Below, piece by piece: positions 1 through 9,830 of a DNA stretch of 64,000 bases. Made by a program: the position numbers and the translations under genes. The stretch is from NCBI GenBank assembly GCA_034508935.3, contig CM067445.1, forward strand, positions 80,791,222-80,855,221, given 5' to 3'. This DNA is from Berghia stephanieae. Its lineage: Eukaryota > Mollusca > Gastropoda > Nudibranchia > Aeolidiidae. Below the pieces are notes generated by a model, which had not been told where the DNA came from, made no database searches, and was given only the letters and a program-made list of their open reading frames with translations. Positions within the stretch are counted from its first letter, which is position 1, and each line of letters starts with the position of its first letter.

Positions 1-690
1 TTTGATATTCTAGTTATTGTCATTTGCCGACTGAATTAATGGTCGAACGAAGCCACTAAGAGCATATGAACTGAACGTGCTGAGGGCAGTGTAATAAATG
101 AAGGAACGAACAACATTTTCAATTTTAATTGGACCGATCTTGAAAGATGATGTGAAAATGTCGAGAAGAAGACATAAGGAGATTAAATATATTAATAAAT
201 AATTACAAGCGTATGAAATGAAATGCCTAATATAAAAACAACAGGCCCTAGTATTGAAACCTGTGATCCACCAAATTCTTATCAGAGACAATCAGATTTA
301 ACATGAATCAATACGTGTACGAGTCCTTAGAGTTAGAGCTTGGTTTTGATTATGAGTAAGAATCCGACAACGACATTCCTCCCAGACACTAAGACTTTTA
401 ACTCACTCAACCCTAACACCGACTATATCCGAATTTTACCCGGTTTAGTTTTACCCTATGCCTATTCATGACATTTTTCTGACACAAATTATAGACGTAG
501 TATCCAAGCTGTTGTTTTTAATTTTTACATGTTTAAGATAGTTGAATAAAACTATCTATGCACATGCTCATTCTTAATACATATTTTCCAATTTTAAAAA
601 AGTCGTCAAAATCTCTAGAATTAAGTGAGTTAAAGAACCTTCCTGAAGTTTCCAACAGGATGAAACAACATTGTCGGAGAATATAATAGA
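1..690. other. No recognised feature
   Basis: AT-rich sequence. I see no coding homology, RNA gene or repeat family in it. The longest open frame (10-291, minus) is hydrophobic and not recognisable. Confidence 0.5.
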
Positions 691-699
691 ACGAGGCGA

Positions 700-702
<3 letters not shown>

Positions 703-758
<56 letters not shown>
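703..758. repeat. (TA)n microsatellite
   Basis: About 28 uninterrupted TA units lie directly upstream of a SINE C tail fragment. The Tyr-Ile runs in open frames here come from the repeat and are not a protein. Confidence 0.95.
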
Positions 759-762
<4 letters not shown>

Positions 763-779
763 GGTGATTTAGGTCATTT

Positions 780-842
780 GGATTGTTTTCTTGTAAAGCG
801 CTTTGGGCACGTTTGGTGGATATTGCACTATATAAATGCACT
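780..842 (+). mobile_element. SINE C, 3' tail fragment
   Basis: Only the tail of the tRNA-derived SINE C family is present: the segment from TGTAAAGCGCTTTG to GGATATTGCACTATATAAAT. The same tail ends the fuller copies at 4394, 36402 and 37150. The tRNA-like head is missing, so the copy is 5'-truncated. Confidence 0.75.
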
Positions 843-965
843 AGTTTTTTCTCTCTTGAATTTCGGCTAAAACAGGACTAGGTTATAATAGGGATTTTAG
901 GCTGGTCTCACCATCACTGTTGTTGTTATGCTAACTATCATCACTGAGATGAGTTCTTCTGTCGT

Positions 966-1044
966 AATGATAATAATAATGAAAATGATGATGATGATAA
1001 TAATAATAATGATGATGATGATGATAATAATAATAATAATAAAA
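966..1044. repeat. ATA/ATG trinucleotide repeat
   Basis: Imperfect run of ATA, ATG and ATT triplets abutting the 3' end of a minus-strand SINE C copy. It may be a decayed extension of the SINE tail or an independent microsatellite. Confidence 0.8.
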
Positions 1045-1045
1045 A

Positions 1046-1300
1046 CATATCGTGCAATATCCACCAAACGTGCTCAAAGCCCTTTACAAGGGGTAGATTA
1101 CCTAGCCAACAGTAACATTTAACGCATAAGACGAGACATGAACGTCCAGATACTCATTTTACATCTGAGTATGATGAAAGAGTGTGAGTAAAGAGCCTTT
1201 TCCAAGGACTCAACTATGCGCCGCTCAAAGCAGGACTCGAACTCAGGACCTTCCTCCTATCCGAAGGCGAGTGTCATACCACACGACCACGTAGTCGCAT
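1046..1300 (-). mobile_element. SINE C (tRNA-derived)
   Basis: Near-complete copy. Read on the minus strand it has a tRNA-like head (GCGACTACGTGGTCGTGTGG as A box, GAGTTCGAGTCCTG as B box), the conserved block AAAGGCTCTTTACTCAC, the AAAATGAGTA block, and the tail ending CGCTTTGAGCACGTTTGGTGGATATTGC-like. RNA polymerase III promoters of this type are standard for tRNA-derived SINEs. Confidence 0.85.
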
Positions 1301-1370
1301 TGTTAGATTGGGTTTTTTTAAAACCTCTTAATAGAGTAAGATAATGAGTAAGATAAAAAAGCTGAAACTC

Positions 1371-1686
1371 AATAGGATTCAATAGTCGTACCGTCACTTC
1401 CTTCCTAATGACGTATGGTAACTTAGTAACACTGGCTCTAAACTATCGGAACAATGGCGGACGCCGTATGAAATATTTCTCCGGCGAGCTTAAAAGCGTA
1501 TCCAGAGGAAAAAAAACCCATCAATTTGATCATGTTTTGACTTTTACACATTCGGATCACAAGGCATATGAAAAGGGAATGAAAAGTTATCGCCAGCATG
1601 AAGAATAAAAAGTAAAGATTTTCTTTGTTTAGAACCAAGATGGCCGCCGTTGCCGGGCGCGTGACATCAGACTACTGAATCCAATT
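1371..1686. mobile_element. MITE E, copy 1
   Basis: A 316-bp non-coding element with terminal inverted repeats. The left end reads GGATTCAATAGTC; the right end, reverse-complemented, reads GGATTCAGTAGTC. It is inverted relative to copies at 2015 and 61814; a partial copy lies at 39530. It has no transposase, so it is a MITE moved by an unseen DNA transposon. Both strands contain short open frames that I consider chance. Confidence 0.8.
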
Positions 1687-2014
1687 ACTTTGGGCACCTG
1701 AAAAGACACGACACACTAGAGAGAGATGTACTGGAGGACATGGCGGAGGGCAAAAGAGGCAGAGGAAGACCACAAAGAAGATGGCAACAGGATATACAGG
1801 AATGGCTCAACAACGGCGTGACGGAATGTGGCAGATGGGCACAAGACAAGAGACTTCTTCCGAAGGACTGTGTGGGAGGCTACGTCCAAGTGATATGCCA
1901 CAGAGAGAGAGAGAATAGAGTAAGTAGCAAAAAGGTGAATACGTTATCAATCGTGTCAAACAGCGGATATTCCAGCTGACCTAGAAAATAGCATAATGAT
2001 ATATATTATTACGG
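1687..2014 (+). pseudogene. LINE ORF2 C-terminal fragment
   Basis: The plus-strand frame from about 1689 to 1920 reads FGHLKRHDTLERDVLEDMAE and then a basic GKRGRGRPQRRWQQDI motif, followed by a short helix-like stretch. This Gly-Arg-Pro-Arg segment is the usual C-terminus of ORF2 in many metazoan LINEs, after the reverse transcriptase. Nothing upstream is left. It lies exactly between two oppositely oriented MITE E copies. The clade cannot be told from so short a piece. Confidence 0.65.
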
Positions 2015-2320
2015 ATTGGATTCAATAGTCTGATGTCACGTCGCCCAACAACGGCGGCCATCGTGGCTCTAAACAAAGAACATCGGTACTTTTTATTCTT
2101 CATTCTGGCTAGAACATTTCATATGTCTTGTGATCAGAATGTATAAAAGTTAAAACATGATCATAATATTGATAATGTTTTTCTCCGCTAGATACACTTT
2201 TAAACTCGTCGGAGATATATTTCATAAGGGCGTCCACCACTGTTCCGATAGTTTAGAGCCAGTTACTAAGTTACCATGCGTCATTACGAGGGAAGTGACG
2301 TCATGACTGTTGAAGCGTAT
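2015..2320. mobile_element. MITE E, copy 2
   Basis: Starts ATTGGATTCAATAGTC and ends with GACTGTTGAAGC, a decayed inverted copy of the same terminus. It is a reverse-oriented relative of copy 1 across 300 bp and keeps the GACGTCATGACT block near its right end. Confidence 0.8.
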
Positions 2321-2441
2321 TAACGTGAAAGAGTGGAGAAGAGAAAATGTTATGGGTGACTTGAGAGGGTTTTCTTCTTCTTTCCTCTTCTTACATGTCG
2401 CTTTTGACATATTTCCTGCAATAAAACACAAACTTAAGCTT

Positions 2442-2766
2442 CTATATAGCGCAATATCCACTAAACGTACTCAAAGCGTTTTATTAGGGTTACTAATAAC
2501 GTAACGTGTAGGACGAGTCGTCACGTTTGTTAGCTTTGTTTTGTTTTTTTGCTTTGTTTTTTGTTTGTTTGTTTGTTTTTTTTCTGGGGGGGGGGGGGGG
2601 GGGGGGCAGAGAAAACGCTGTTACCGATCAGGTACCGTACCAGTTTTACACACGAGTACGTTAAGAAAATGTGACACAAATATGCGCCGCTCAGACAGAG
2701 TGGGACTCGAACCAAGGACCTTCTGGTCCAAAGGCGAGTGCCATACCGCCAGACCACATAGCCGCA
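2442..2766 (-). mobile_element. SINE C with an inserted G-tract
   Basis: Tail (TATATAGCGCAATATCCACT on the plus strand) at 2443 and tRNA-like head ending at 2766 (CCACATAGCCGCA). A pyrimidine-rich stretch plus an uninterrupted G-run (about 2585-2606) sits in the middle where other copies have none, so the copy was interrupted after insertion. Confidence 0.8.
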
Positions 2767-2859
2767 ATTTGTTCTAAAGACTTAAGTCCACCACATCGCT
2801 TTTGAATTTTTCTACAACCCGTAGTTTCAATAATTTCTGGAGGTAATTTATGTCACAGT

Positions 2860-2988
2860 TTTTAAGGCACCAAAATCGACATAACTGTCTATTAAACATC
2901 TTTCTCTCACAGGAAAGATAGAATGTAAAAACAGCAAAGGTAGACCAAGAATAACATAATATTTGAATAGTTTGAACAGTTGGATGAC
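2860..2988 (+). pseudogene. LINE G 3' fragment, left half
   Basis: The left part of a LINE ORF2 terminus. The frame contains GKIECKNSKGRPRIT-like sequence and LNSLNSWMT. It continues at 3912 after a 0.9-kb LINE insertion. An uninterrupted relative of this segment lies at 12075-12330, which fixes the insertion point. Confidence 0.75.
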
Positions 2989-3899
2989 TTCTTCTTCTTC
3001 TTCTTCTTCGTTCCTCTGATGGACATCTATGGCTGCAGTCCGATATCTGCTATGAAGTCTGTGGTCCGCTTTAGGTCCTCAGCCTCACCATAGAGCTTTG
3101 TGTTGAGTGTTGTAGGGGTGACCAGTGGTTCGAACGTTGCACGTTGTATAATGGGCAATCCATAAGCACATGTAAAGTGGTTTCATGGTCGGTTCCACAT
3201 GGGCAATAAGGGGTTGTTCCAATACCTAGCTTTGTAAACATATGTCCTCTTAGTCTATTGTGTCCTGTTCGGAGGCGGAATAGAGTGACTTGGCTACTTC
3301 GCTGAATGGCATGGATTGGATCCTGCTTGTTGTGTTCTAGGTGTGTGTCATTCCTTTCTTTGTCTATTTTTAGCTTTATTATTTTCTTTTGCTGATGGTA
3401 AGTGATTGACGACTTCGGTTGTTCCTTCTGGGCTCCTTCTTTGGCCAGTTGATCGGCAATTTCATTTCCATATATACCTACATGACTTGGAATCCACTGC
3501 AGCACAATTTTTCCTGTTTTATCAGATAAGCCCTCAAGGGCCTCCACAGTGTGTGCGGCTTCAGAGTCCTGGTAATTTTCAATAGACCGGAGAGCATCAT
3601 CAGAGTCTGTCAAGTAAACCACATTTTTCCCGTATATTCTGTGATCTCTGGATAGTTCTTTTGTTGCATTGAGGATGGCTTTTTCTTCAGTTTTAGTACT
3701 TGTGCATATTGAACCCACTGATACAGATATCGAAGCAATAATGACAATGCTCAAACCCTAAAGATGATCGATAAAAAATACCCAATGACCAACTGGATAA
3801 GAGTTTATACAGATGGCTCAGTTTCCGGCCCCCTCATGAATGGAGGTGCTGGTGCACTCATACACTGGACAGATAAAACAGAAACAAAAATATCTGTAT
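2989..3899 (-). mobile_element. RNase-H LINE 3' end with inverted 5' part (twin priming)
   Basis: The minus frame (3071 to about 3731) encodes most of an RNase H type 1 domain (TEEKAILNA, VYLTDSDDAL, WIPSHVGIYGNEIADQLA) and then a CPCGTDHETTLHVLMDCP zinc motif typical of jockey/I-group ORF2 ends. The first RNase H motif, VYTDGSVSGPLMNGGAGA, lies next to it on the opposite strand (3732-3899). Together the two pieces carry all four catalytic acidic positions. The 3' tail is (GAA)n. Flanks carry a 12-bp duplication, CAGTTGGATGAC, at 2977-2988 and 3900-3911. The inversion of a 5' segment is the known product of twin priming. The element starts within RNase H, so it is heavily 5'-truncated. Confidence 0.88.
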
Positions 3900-3911
3900 C
3901 AGTTGGATGAC

Positions 3912-3946
3912 AAAGAAAGAGAAGAGTTATATAAGTTTGTTTGTTT

Positions 3947-3990
<44 letters not shown>

Positions 3991-4066
3991 GGTTATCTGA
4001 TCAGAGAGATGAATGGCGTACCATGATCACCGATGTCTGACATAGACTTGGTACTTGAAGAAGAAG
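3912..4066 (+). pseudogene. LINE G 3' fragment, right half
   Basis: Continues the fragment from 2860-2988. After a long poly-T tract it encodes RLSDQRDEWRTMITDV and ends in GAAGAAGAA, the ORF2 terminus and tail of a LINE. The relative at 12242-12330 encodes RLSDKRDEWRAMITDVWHRL. Confidence 0.75.
3948..3987. repeat. Poly-T tract
   Basis: About 38 consecutive T inside the LINE G fragment. The relative at 12075 has no such tract, so it arose here. Confidence 0.95.
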
Positions 4067-4116
4067 AATGTATGTCGCATGCGAACTACACAGATAGAAA
4101 AAAAAAAGAATTTTGA

Positions 4117-4322
4117 TGGCTTCGTGGCTCAGCGGTACGGTATATGCTTCGTACCCGAAAGGTACCGAGTTCGATCATTCGCCGCTGTGTCACAAGTCAC
4201 CTCGCCCTAGCTTAATTTGCAGCTAACCCTGGGTTATTCCAGTCTTCCCTTGGAATAGACCCTAGAGACACATTTACCCTATGAGACGAATAAAGGGGAT
4301 CTTATTTATTTATTTATTTGTT
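4117..4322 (+). mobile_element. SINE D (tRNA-derived)
   Basis: Head with A box GTGGCTCAGCGGTACGGT and B box GAGTTCGATCATTC, then CAAGTCACCTCGCCCTAGCT, then a tail GACGAATAAAGGGGATC followed by (TTTA)n. Other copies are at 44081 and 61360. The head resembles a tRNA but cannot fold as one. Confidence 0.85.
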
Positions 4323-4393
4323 TATCTCACTCTTGAGTTTGGTATTGGAAACGATTCAAGGCGACTCTTTATTCTAATATTTACACTTAGTAT

Positions 4394-4700
4394 TTGCGGC
4401 TATGTGGTCTAGTGATATGACACCCGCTTTCGGATCGAAAGGTCATGAGTTCGAGCCTCGCTCAGCGCATATTTGAGTCCTTGGAAAAGGCTCTTTACTC
4501 ACATTCATTCTCTCGTCGTACTCAGGTGTAAAATGAGTACCCGCGCCATTAACAGCGTTGTCTCTGCCGGCAAAAAAAAATGTAATATAGCCTAACAAGC
4601 GTTCATGTCTCGTTCTACATGTTGCGTGTTGCTGTTGGTCAGGGATCCTTTGTAAAACGCGTTGAGCACGTTTGATGGATATTGCGCCATATAGAATCTC
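4394..4700 (+). mobile_element. SINE C (tRNA-derived)
   Basis: Complete copy. Head GCGGCTATGTGGTCTAGTGA with B box GAGTTCGAGCCTCG, body with AAAGGCTCTTTACTCAC and AAAATGAGTACC, and tail CGTTTGATGGATATTGCGCC followed by ATATAGAATC. It is a good reference copy for the family in this window. Confidence 0.88.
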
Positions 4701-4854
4701 AAGTATAGACGTCTGGTTCAACCCGCATAATGGCGTGATGGGTCACATATTATAGTTTTGCTTGAACAGGGATTCATCCTCGCCCAAGGCGTTTTCGGAA
4801 GATTTGAAAAGAGAAGAAAGCCTCTCGAAGAATTCGACGCTTTTGCAGGGATTT

Positions 4855-4971
4855 AAAAAAAAGCAACAACAACAAAAAAAAAAAAAAAAAAAAAAAATCA
4901 AAAAAAAAAACAACAAAAAAAAACAAAAAACAAAAAACAAAAAACAAAAAAAAACAAAAAAAAAAAAAAAC
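4855..4971. repeat. A-rich low-complexity tract
   Basis: Poly-A interrupted by CAA and C. Lys-rich and Phe-rich open frames across it are artefacts of the tract. Confidence 0.95.
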
Positions 4972-5140
4972 GCCCTTTCGCAACGACACCATCAGGTGTC
5001 GTCGTCAAGGCATCCCATGGAAGAATATTGATAGCCCATCAAACAAGATGTCTAATGTAAACGACTCAAAGATAAAGATCAGGGGGAAAAAAGTGTACGA
5101 ATCAATACCAGACAAAGCAAGAAGGAAAAATACAAGACCC

Positions 5141-5180
5141 CCCCCCCCAAAAAAAAAAAAAAAAAAAAAGAAAAGAAAAG
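5141..5180. repeat. C-tract followed by poly-A
   Basis: Nine C and then about 22 A and AAAAG units. The preceding sequence at 5093-5140 (ATACCAGACAAAGCAAGAAG) resembles the arm of the foldback element at 36949-37096. Confidence 0.85.
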
Positions 5181-5699
5181 AACCATAACTATCAGCCTGC
5201 CTCGAATAGGGATCGAACCTAAAATCTCCTCATTACGAGGTAATTTCACATTTATGGTCATCTTAACCAAACAATCACTTTTTAGCAACTGGTCACTCCG
5301 ACATTATAGAGAGACGGTGATTCACAGTTATGATAAATTTGTGTAAAATATGTAGAGAAGAACAACTAAAATTCCATAACCTAGAAAATACTAACAATTC
5401 GTATTTCCCACTATTTTCTCTTTAAATTTAAAGCATAGAATTAAACGAATGAGAATACGTACGAAGCCTAAAAAGTGTCCACCAAGGAAAGCATTCAGCG
5501 CCATTTTGTTGTTGGCTGAGAATGTAGTAATTACCATTCATTCGGTATCTATGTCAACATAACGACACGAGAAAAACAACAAACAATATCAAAATCCACA
5601 ATAAAATGTTTCAGAACTGTTGCGTATATTTATGGCACAACGAAGCTGTCAAAAAATGAAGTTAGAGAATGTGTGTAATCATGTATTATAATAACCTGT
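5181..5699. other. No recognised feature
   Basis: AT-rich sequence without recognisable coding or repeat content. Confidence 0.45.
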
Positions 5700-7110
5700 A
5701 ATGTGTTTTCCAACCACCACATCATCTACTACTACAACCACCACCACAATATCATCACTAACACTACTACTACAACCACCAGCCCCACATCATTATCACT
5801 ACCACTACTACTACACCACCACCAGCACATCATCATCACTACCACTACTACAATCACCACAACCACATCGTCATCACTACCACTACTACTGCAACCACCA
5901 CCACCATATCATCATCATTACCACTACTACCACAACCACCACCACCACTACTACTATAACCACCACCACATCACTACCTCAACTACTACAACCACCACCA
6001 CAATAGCATCACTACCACTACTACTACAACCACCACAACCACATCGTCATCACGACCACTACTACTACAACCACCACCATATCATTACCATTACCACTAC
6101 TACTACAACCACCACAACCACATCGTCATCACTACCACTACTACTGCAACCACCACTACCACCATATCATCACCATTACAACTACTACTACAACCACCAC
6201 AACCACATCATCATCACTACCACTACTACTACAACCACCACCACATCATCATCACTATCACTACTACTACAACTACAACCACCACCACATTATCATCACT
6301 ACCACTACTACTACTGCAACCACCACCACCATATCATCATCATTGAAATATATATTTTTTTTAAATTGAGCTTTATATAGTGCAATATCTACTAAATGTG
6401 CTCAAAGCGCTTTACAAGGGGTCCCTGGTCAACATTTAACATGTAGGACGGGACATGACGCCTGTTAGGCGATATTACAATTTTTCGGACAAAGACAACT
6501 CTGTTAACGGCCAGGTACTCATTTTACACCTGAGTACGGTGAGAGAATGTGAGTAAAGAGCCTTTTCCAAGGACTCAACTATGCGCCGAGCGCGAGGCTC
6601 GAACCCAGGACCTTCCGATCCGGAAGCGAGTGTCATACTACTAGACCACATAGCCGCATCATTACCACTACTACTTCAAACACCACCACCACATCATCAT
6701 CACGACCACTACTACTACAACCACCACCACCACCACCATATCATTACCATTACCACTACTACTACAACCACCACCACATCATCATCACTACCACTACTAC
6801 TATAACTACAATCATCACCACCACCACATCATCATCACTATTACTACTACAACTACAACCCACCACCAACACCACATCACCTCACTAACACTCAGTACTA
6901 CAATCACTACCATTAGGTTTTGGAGCTTTACTTCATTTGAAATAAGGAAACTTCGGAATTGTATTTGGCATTGTGTTTATATATCATAATATAATTCTAA
7001 TCAGTTATCTATTTAGAACTAGATACTATACAATATGTATGCCAAATACCACCCCAATTCCCCTTTCTTGTGCGGGAATTCCTCTTTCGGCATTGAAATT
7101 GAGTGTGAGA
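5700..7110 (+). repeat. Trinucleotide-array repeat element J, copy 1
   Basis: Long arrays of CAC, TAC, CAT and AAC triplets (5700-6345 and 6661-6900) are followed by about 200 bp of ordinary sequence (GGTTTTGGAGCTTTACTTCA, later TTCCTCTTTCGGCATTGA). The same order recurs inverted at 40370-42454, so array and flank belong to one dispersed repeat. A SINE C splits the array. The Thr/His/Pro/Tyr open frames are not genes. Confidence 0.8.
6370..6660 (-). mobile_element. SINE C inserted in the trinucleotide array
   Basis: Minus-strand copy: tail complement TATATAGTGCAATATCTACT at 6374, head ending CACATAGCCGCA at 6657. Array sequence resumes directly after it. Confidence 0.88.
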
Positions 7111-8337
7111 GAGTCATCACTACACACATAAACAACAGAAACAATTTAAAAACAAGACTATGACACGCAACCACTCACACACGAGGCTATACTATTTATC
7201 CTTTTCTCTATATAGAATAGGACAAGACAAACAATAGCTTGACTCTCGCTACATTTCGCATTGATGTTTGTCGCCTCACGAGTTCAACTCTCGGTCGACC
7301 TGTCAATATTCCTTTTTGCCTCGGACGTAATCATTAATAGAATGTTGTGTGGTTTTGACCGTGAAGAAAACCTTAAGAAGTCACATTTATATCATTTTAG
7401 AGAGATCGTTTTGAATAATTTTGAGTTAAACGAGCGAGCAGCAACTGTTTTCATGAACGGCCGATCAGCGCTTGTTTACTATAGTAACGCGATTCCCAGC
7501 CAACATCAAAATGGCGGATATTTTTCTCATCGAGGCCGCTGGTTGGTTAGCCAATAAGAGCACCGTACGGTTTCCATTGGGTAAATTCCTTGATTTAAAG
7601 TCACTTTTCTGAATATAGTTGAGTGTTGCTTTTGGCTAGGGACCCATTGGAAAGCGCTTTCATTTCGGCAGACTGGGGTGAAAAAAAATAACAATAGAAA
7701 AGAAAAATAATTCTAAAACAAACTGACACTCTTGTGGATTCAAACCCACTTTCGTGTTTGCCGGTCTGGGGTTTCATCAATCGATTTCATAGAAACGGTT
7801 TTCCTATCGTTGAACTAATGTTATCAATCGAAGCATACAAAAAACCGAAATTTTAATAGGACAATAACTAAGTCATTGAAACTGTTCGCTGCTGTGACCT
7901 CATAACCAGTCAACTTTTAAACCAAACTGACGTATTTTTCTCACTTTTCACGCTTTTCTCTCACTTCATCGCCTCAAAGCTGTTCATAGGCTAGCACATT
8001 ATATTATTATAATTTTCACGTGCGACAAAATGCTTGGTCACTTGCAGCTGAGGTAACGTTTAAAGAGGTAGTAGAGCGTGACGATCTCTGAGGACTTTTA
8101 CATTCTCCGAGCTACTACTAAAGACTAAAGGCAAGTACCTTTATTTTTTTATTAATTTACAATGTCTACTGAAATTCTGCTGTTATTGTCTATCTAGTGA
8201 AGTTAAGTTAGTGAGTGATCAGTGATAGTTTGACAGTGTTTAAGAGTAAGACTCTTATAAGAGAATGGCCGCACTGGTACCAAAGCCTTACTTTTATTAA
8301 AAGTTATAAAAATAAACCTGCGATGATACAATTTCAA
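7111..8337. other. No gene recognised; short SINE C tail remnant
   Basis: A frame at 7261-7557 (plus, 98 codons) matches no family I know and is probably chance. About 40 bases at 7622-7662 (AGGGACCCATTGGAAAGCGC) look like a decayed SINE C tail. Confidence 0.45.
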
Positions 8338-8540
8338 TTAATTACAATTTGGGAGGCCTTCCGACATCCCCAGTATTCTTTTTTTAAAAAATATATAATG
8401 TTCTAGTTGGGGGTTTGGGAGCCGGGAAACTTTAATTTTTAAAAAATTTAAAAACTCCCCCCTCACAAAACACCTACTAGAACATTATAAAAAATAAATA
8501 CTGGAGATGTAGGAGCTTTCGGAAGGCTCTCAATTTCGTC
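8338..8540. mobile_element. Foldback (hairpin) element
   Basis: Two inverted arms of about 75-85 bp surround a 20-40-bp centre. The left arm has GCCTTCCGACATCCCCAGTA and ATAATGTTCTAG; the right arm has CTAGAACATTAT, AATACTGGAGATGTAGG and CGGAAGGCTCTC in reverse order. There is no coding capacity. It is a MITE-like hairpin or foldback element of unknown superfamily. Confidence 0.7.
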
Positions 8541-9269
8541 ATACAGTGGAGGCTGCTGTTAGATTACTGGTTACCGTGTCGTAGACCGGATAAGAGATTT
8601 TTCACCTGAAAACAGTCTGTCTCAGCCTCAAGACTCAAGGTCTTCCTTTTTCTCTTCCTCTCCTCTTCTTCCCCTCTTCCTCTTCATCCAGCTGCTTCTG
8701 CTCCTCCTCATCCTTCCCTAGATGATTATCCATTTTTTCATTCACCTAAGCCTTAATCGGTTTTCATAAATAAATGTCCACACTATTTTATTAGCCCTTT
8801 GATTTTATTATATATTCAGTCAAACATGTCAATGGGCTCTGAAACGATTTAAGGTGAACGAGAGGTTAATTAACTCTTGTGTGACTATTACGTTATGGAT
8901 AATTATCTATTCCCTTCCTCCTCCTTCCCATCCTCCCCCTCCTCATCCCCCTCCCCCTCCTCCTCCTCCTAAGAAATTCCATATGCAGGTGCCACTTCAG
9001 TGACTATTACTATTAGTAAATTATCTTCTCTATGTCTTATTTTATACGATATAGATTCTACAGATTATAGCAGCTAGTATTGTTGAATTCAACAGTTGAG
9101 TTGAAATGTAATAGATTTAATTACGAAATTAAGGATGAGATAGAAATTGAGAGAGCTGTATTGTATAGTGTAAAGGTCATTTGGTATCTAATCGAAAAAG
9201 CAGAAGATTTTATTTTTGCGTTGTAGTAGCTGTGTACACTATTATTTGGGGGTTCTACATCCCCATTCG
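8541..9269. other. Polypyrimidine-rich, no gene
   Basis: CT-rich stretches at 8640-8720 and 8910-8970 (CCTCCTCC runs); otherwise unremarkable AT-rich sequence. Confidence 0.5.
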
Positions 9270-9830
9270 AGGCACAAAAAGATTTTGAATTGCTCAACCT
9301 AGCAGGGATCGGAGATAAATGCCCGACAGCACTCAGAAAAATTAACTCACTGAATGATGAACCAAAAACTCTGAAAAAGAGCCCTATTTCTTTGCAACCT
9401 GCCGACAGTTATTGTGTACTGTCAAGTCGGAACACATGACATTGATTTACTAGCCAAAGCAGCTGACAGAATTTGGGGGAGGGAAAGAAGCTATTTCAAT
9501 GGAATCCAGTCACTCCAATTAAACAGTAGTGGCTCATTTCAACACAGCAAATAAGAGATCTCAGTCACTGCTCATCATTTGAGCATCAGGGGTCTGACCC
9601 CGTTATAGATGTGATAATGCAGAGAAAAAAAATACTTGCTTGCCCAACTCTTCAGATCACCATCAAGCTCAAACCAAGACCGTTTTGTGTGCTTTTATCG
9701 CACAAAATTTGGGCCAGAAGCGAAAGGTTATCATCCAGGCTGCAGCTTAGCATCATCTTCGGGGATACAAAAATGCTACCGCTAAGAGTTCTGCACCCGT
9801 GATAAGTATGGCGATTGCTAACTCATAATC
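9270..9830 (+). mobile_element. Ty3/Gypsy-like gag fossil
   Basis: Plus-strand peptides resemble metazoan Gypsy Gag: QKDFELLNLAGIGDKCPTAL, then a segment like LLAKAADRIWGRE, and near the end an HRKFGPEAKGCRPPCSW-like motif. That order is usual for Gag proteins that end in a short Cys-containing YHRxFG-type motif. No protease, polymerase or LTR is seen next to it. It is broken with several breaks and looks old. Confidence 0.6.

Noticed and set aside
4117-4200. tRNA gene at the start of SINE D
   Set aside because: A and B boxes only; the cloverleaf does not form and the same head recurs with SINE bodies.
5701-6380. Long Thr/His/Pro/Tyr-rich open frames
   Set aside because: They are translations of CAC/TAC/CAT arrays, open in several frames at once.
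5700-6900. Possible CRISPR-like array
   Set aside because: No constant repeat with unique spacers; simple triplet variation only, in an animal genome.
7261-7557. 98-codon plus-strand open frame
   Set aside because: No recognisable domain, no splice or homology support.
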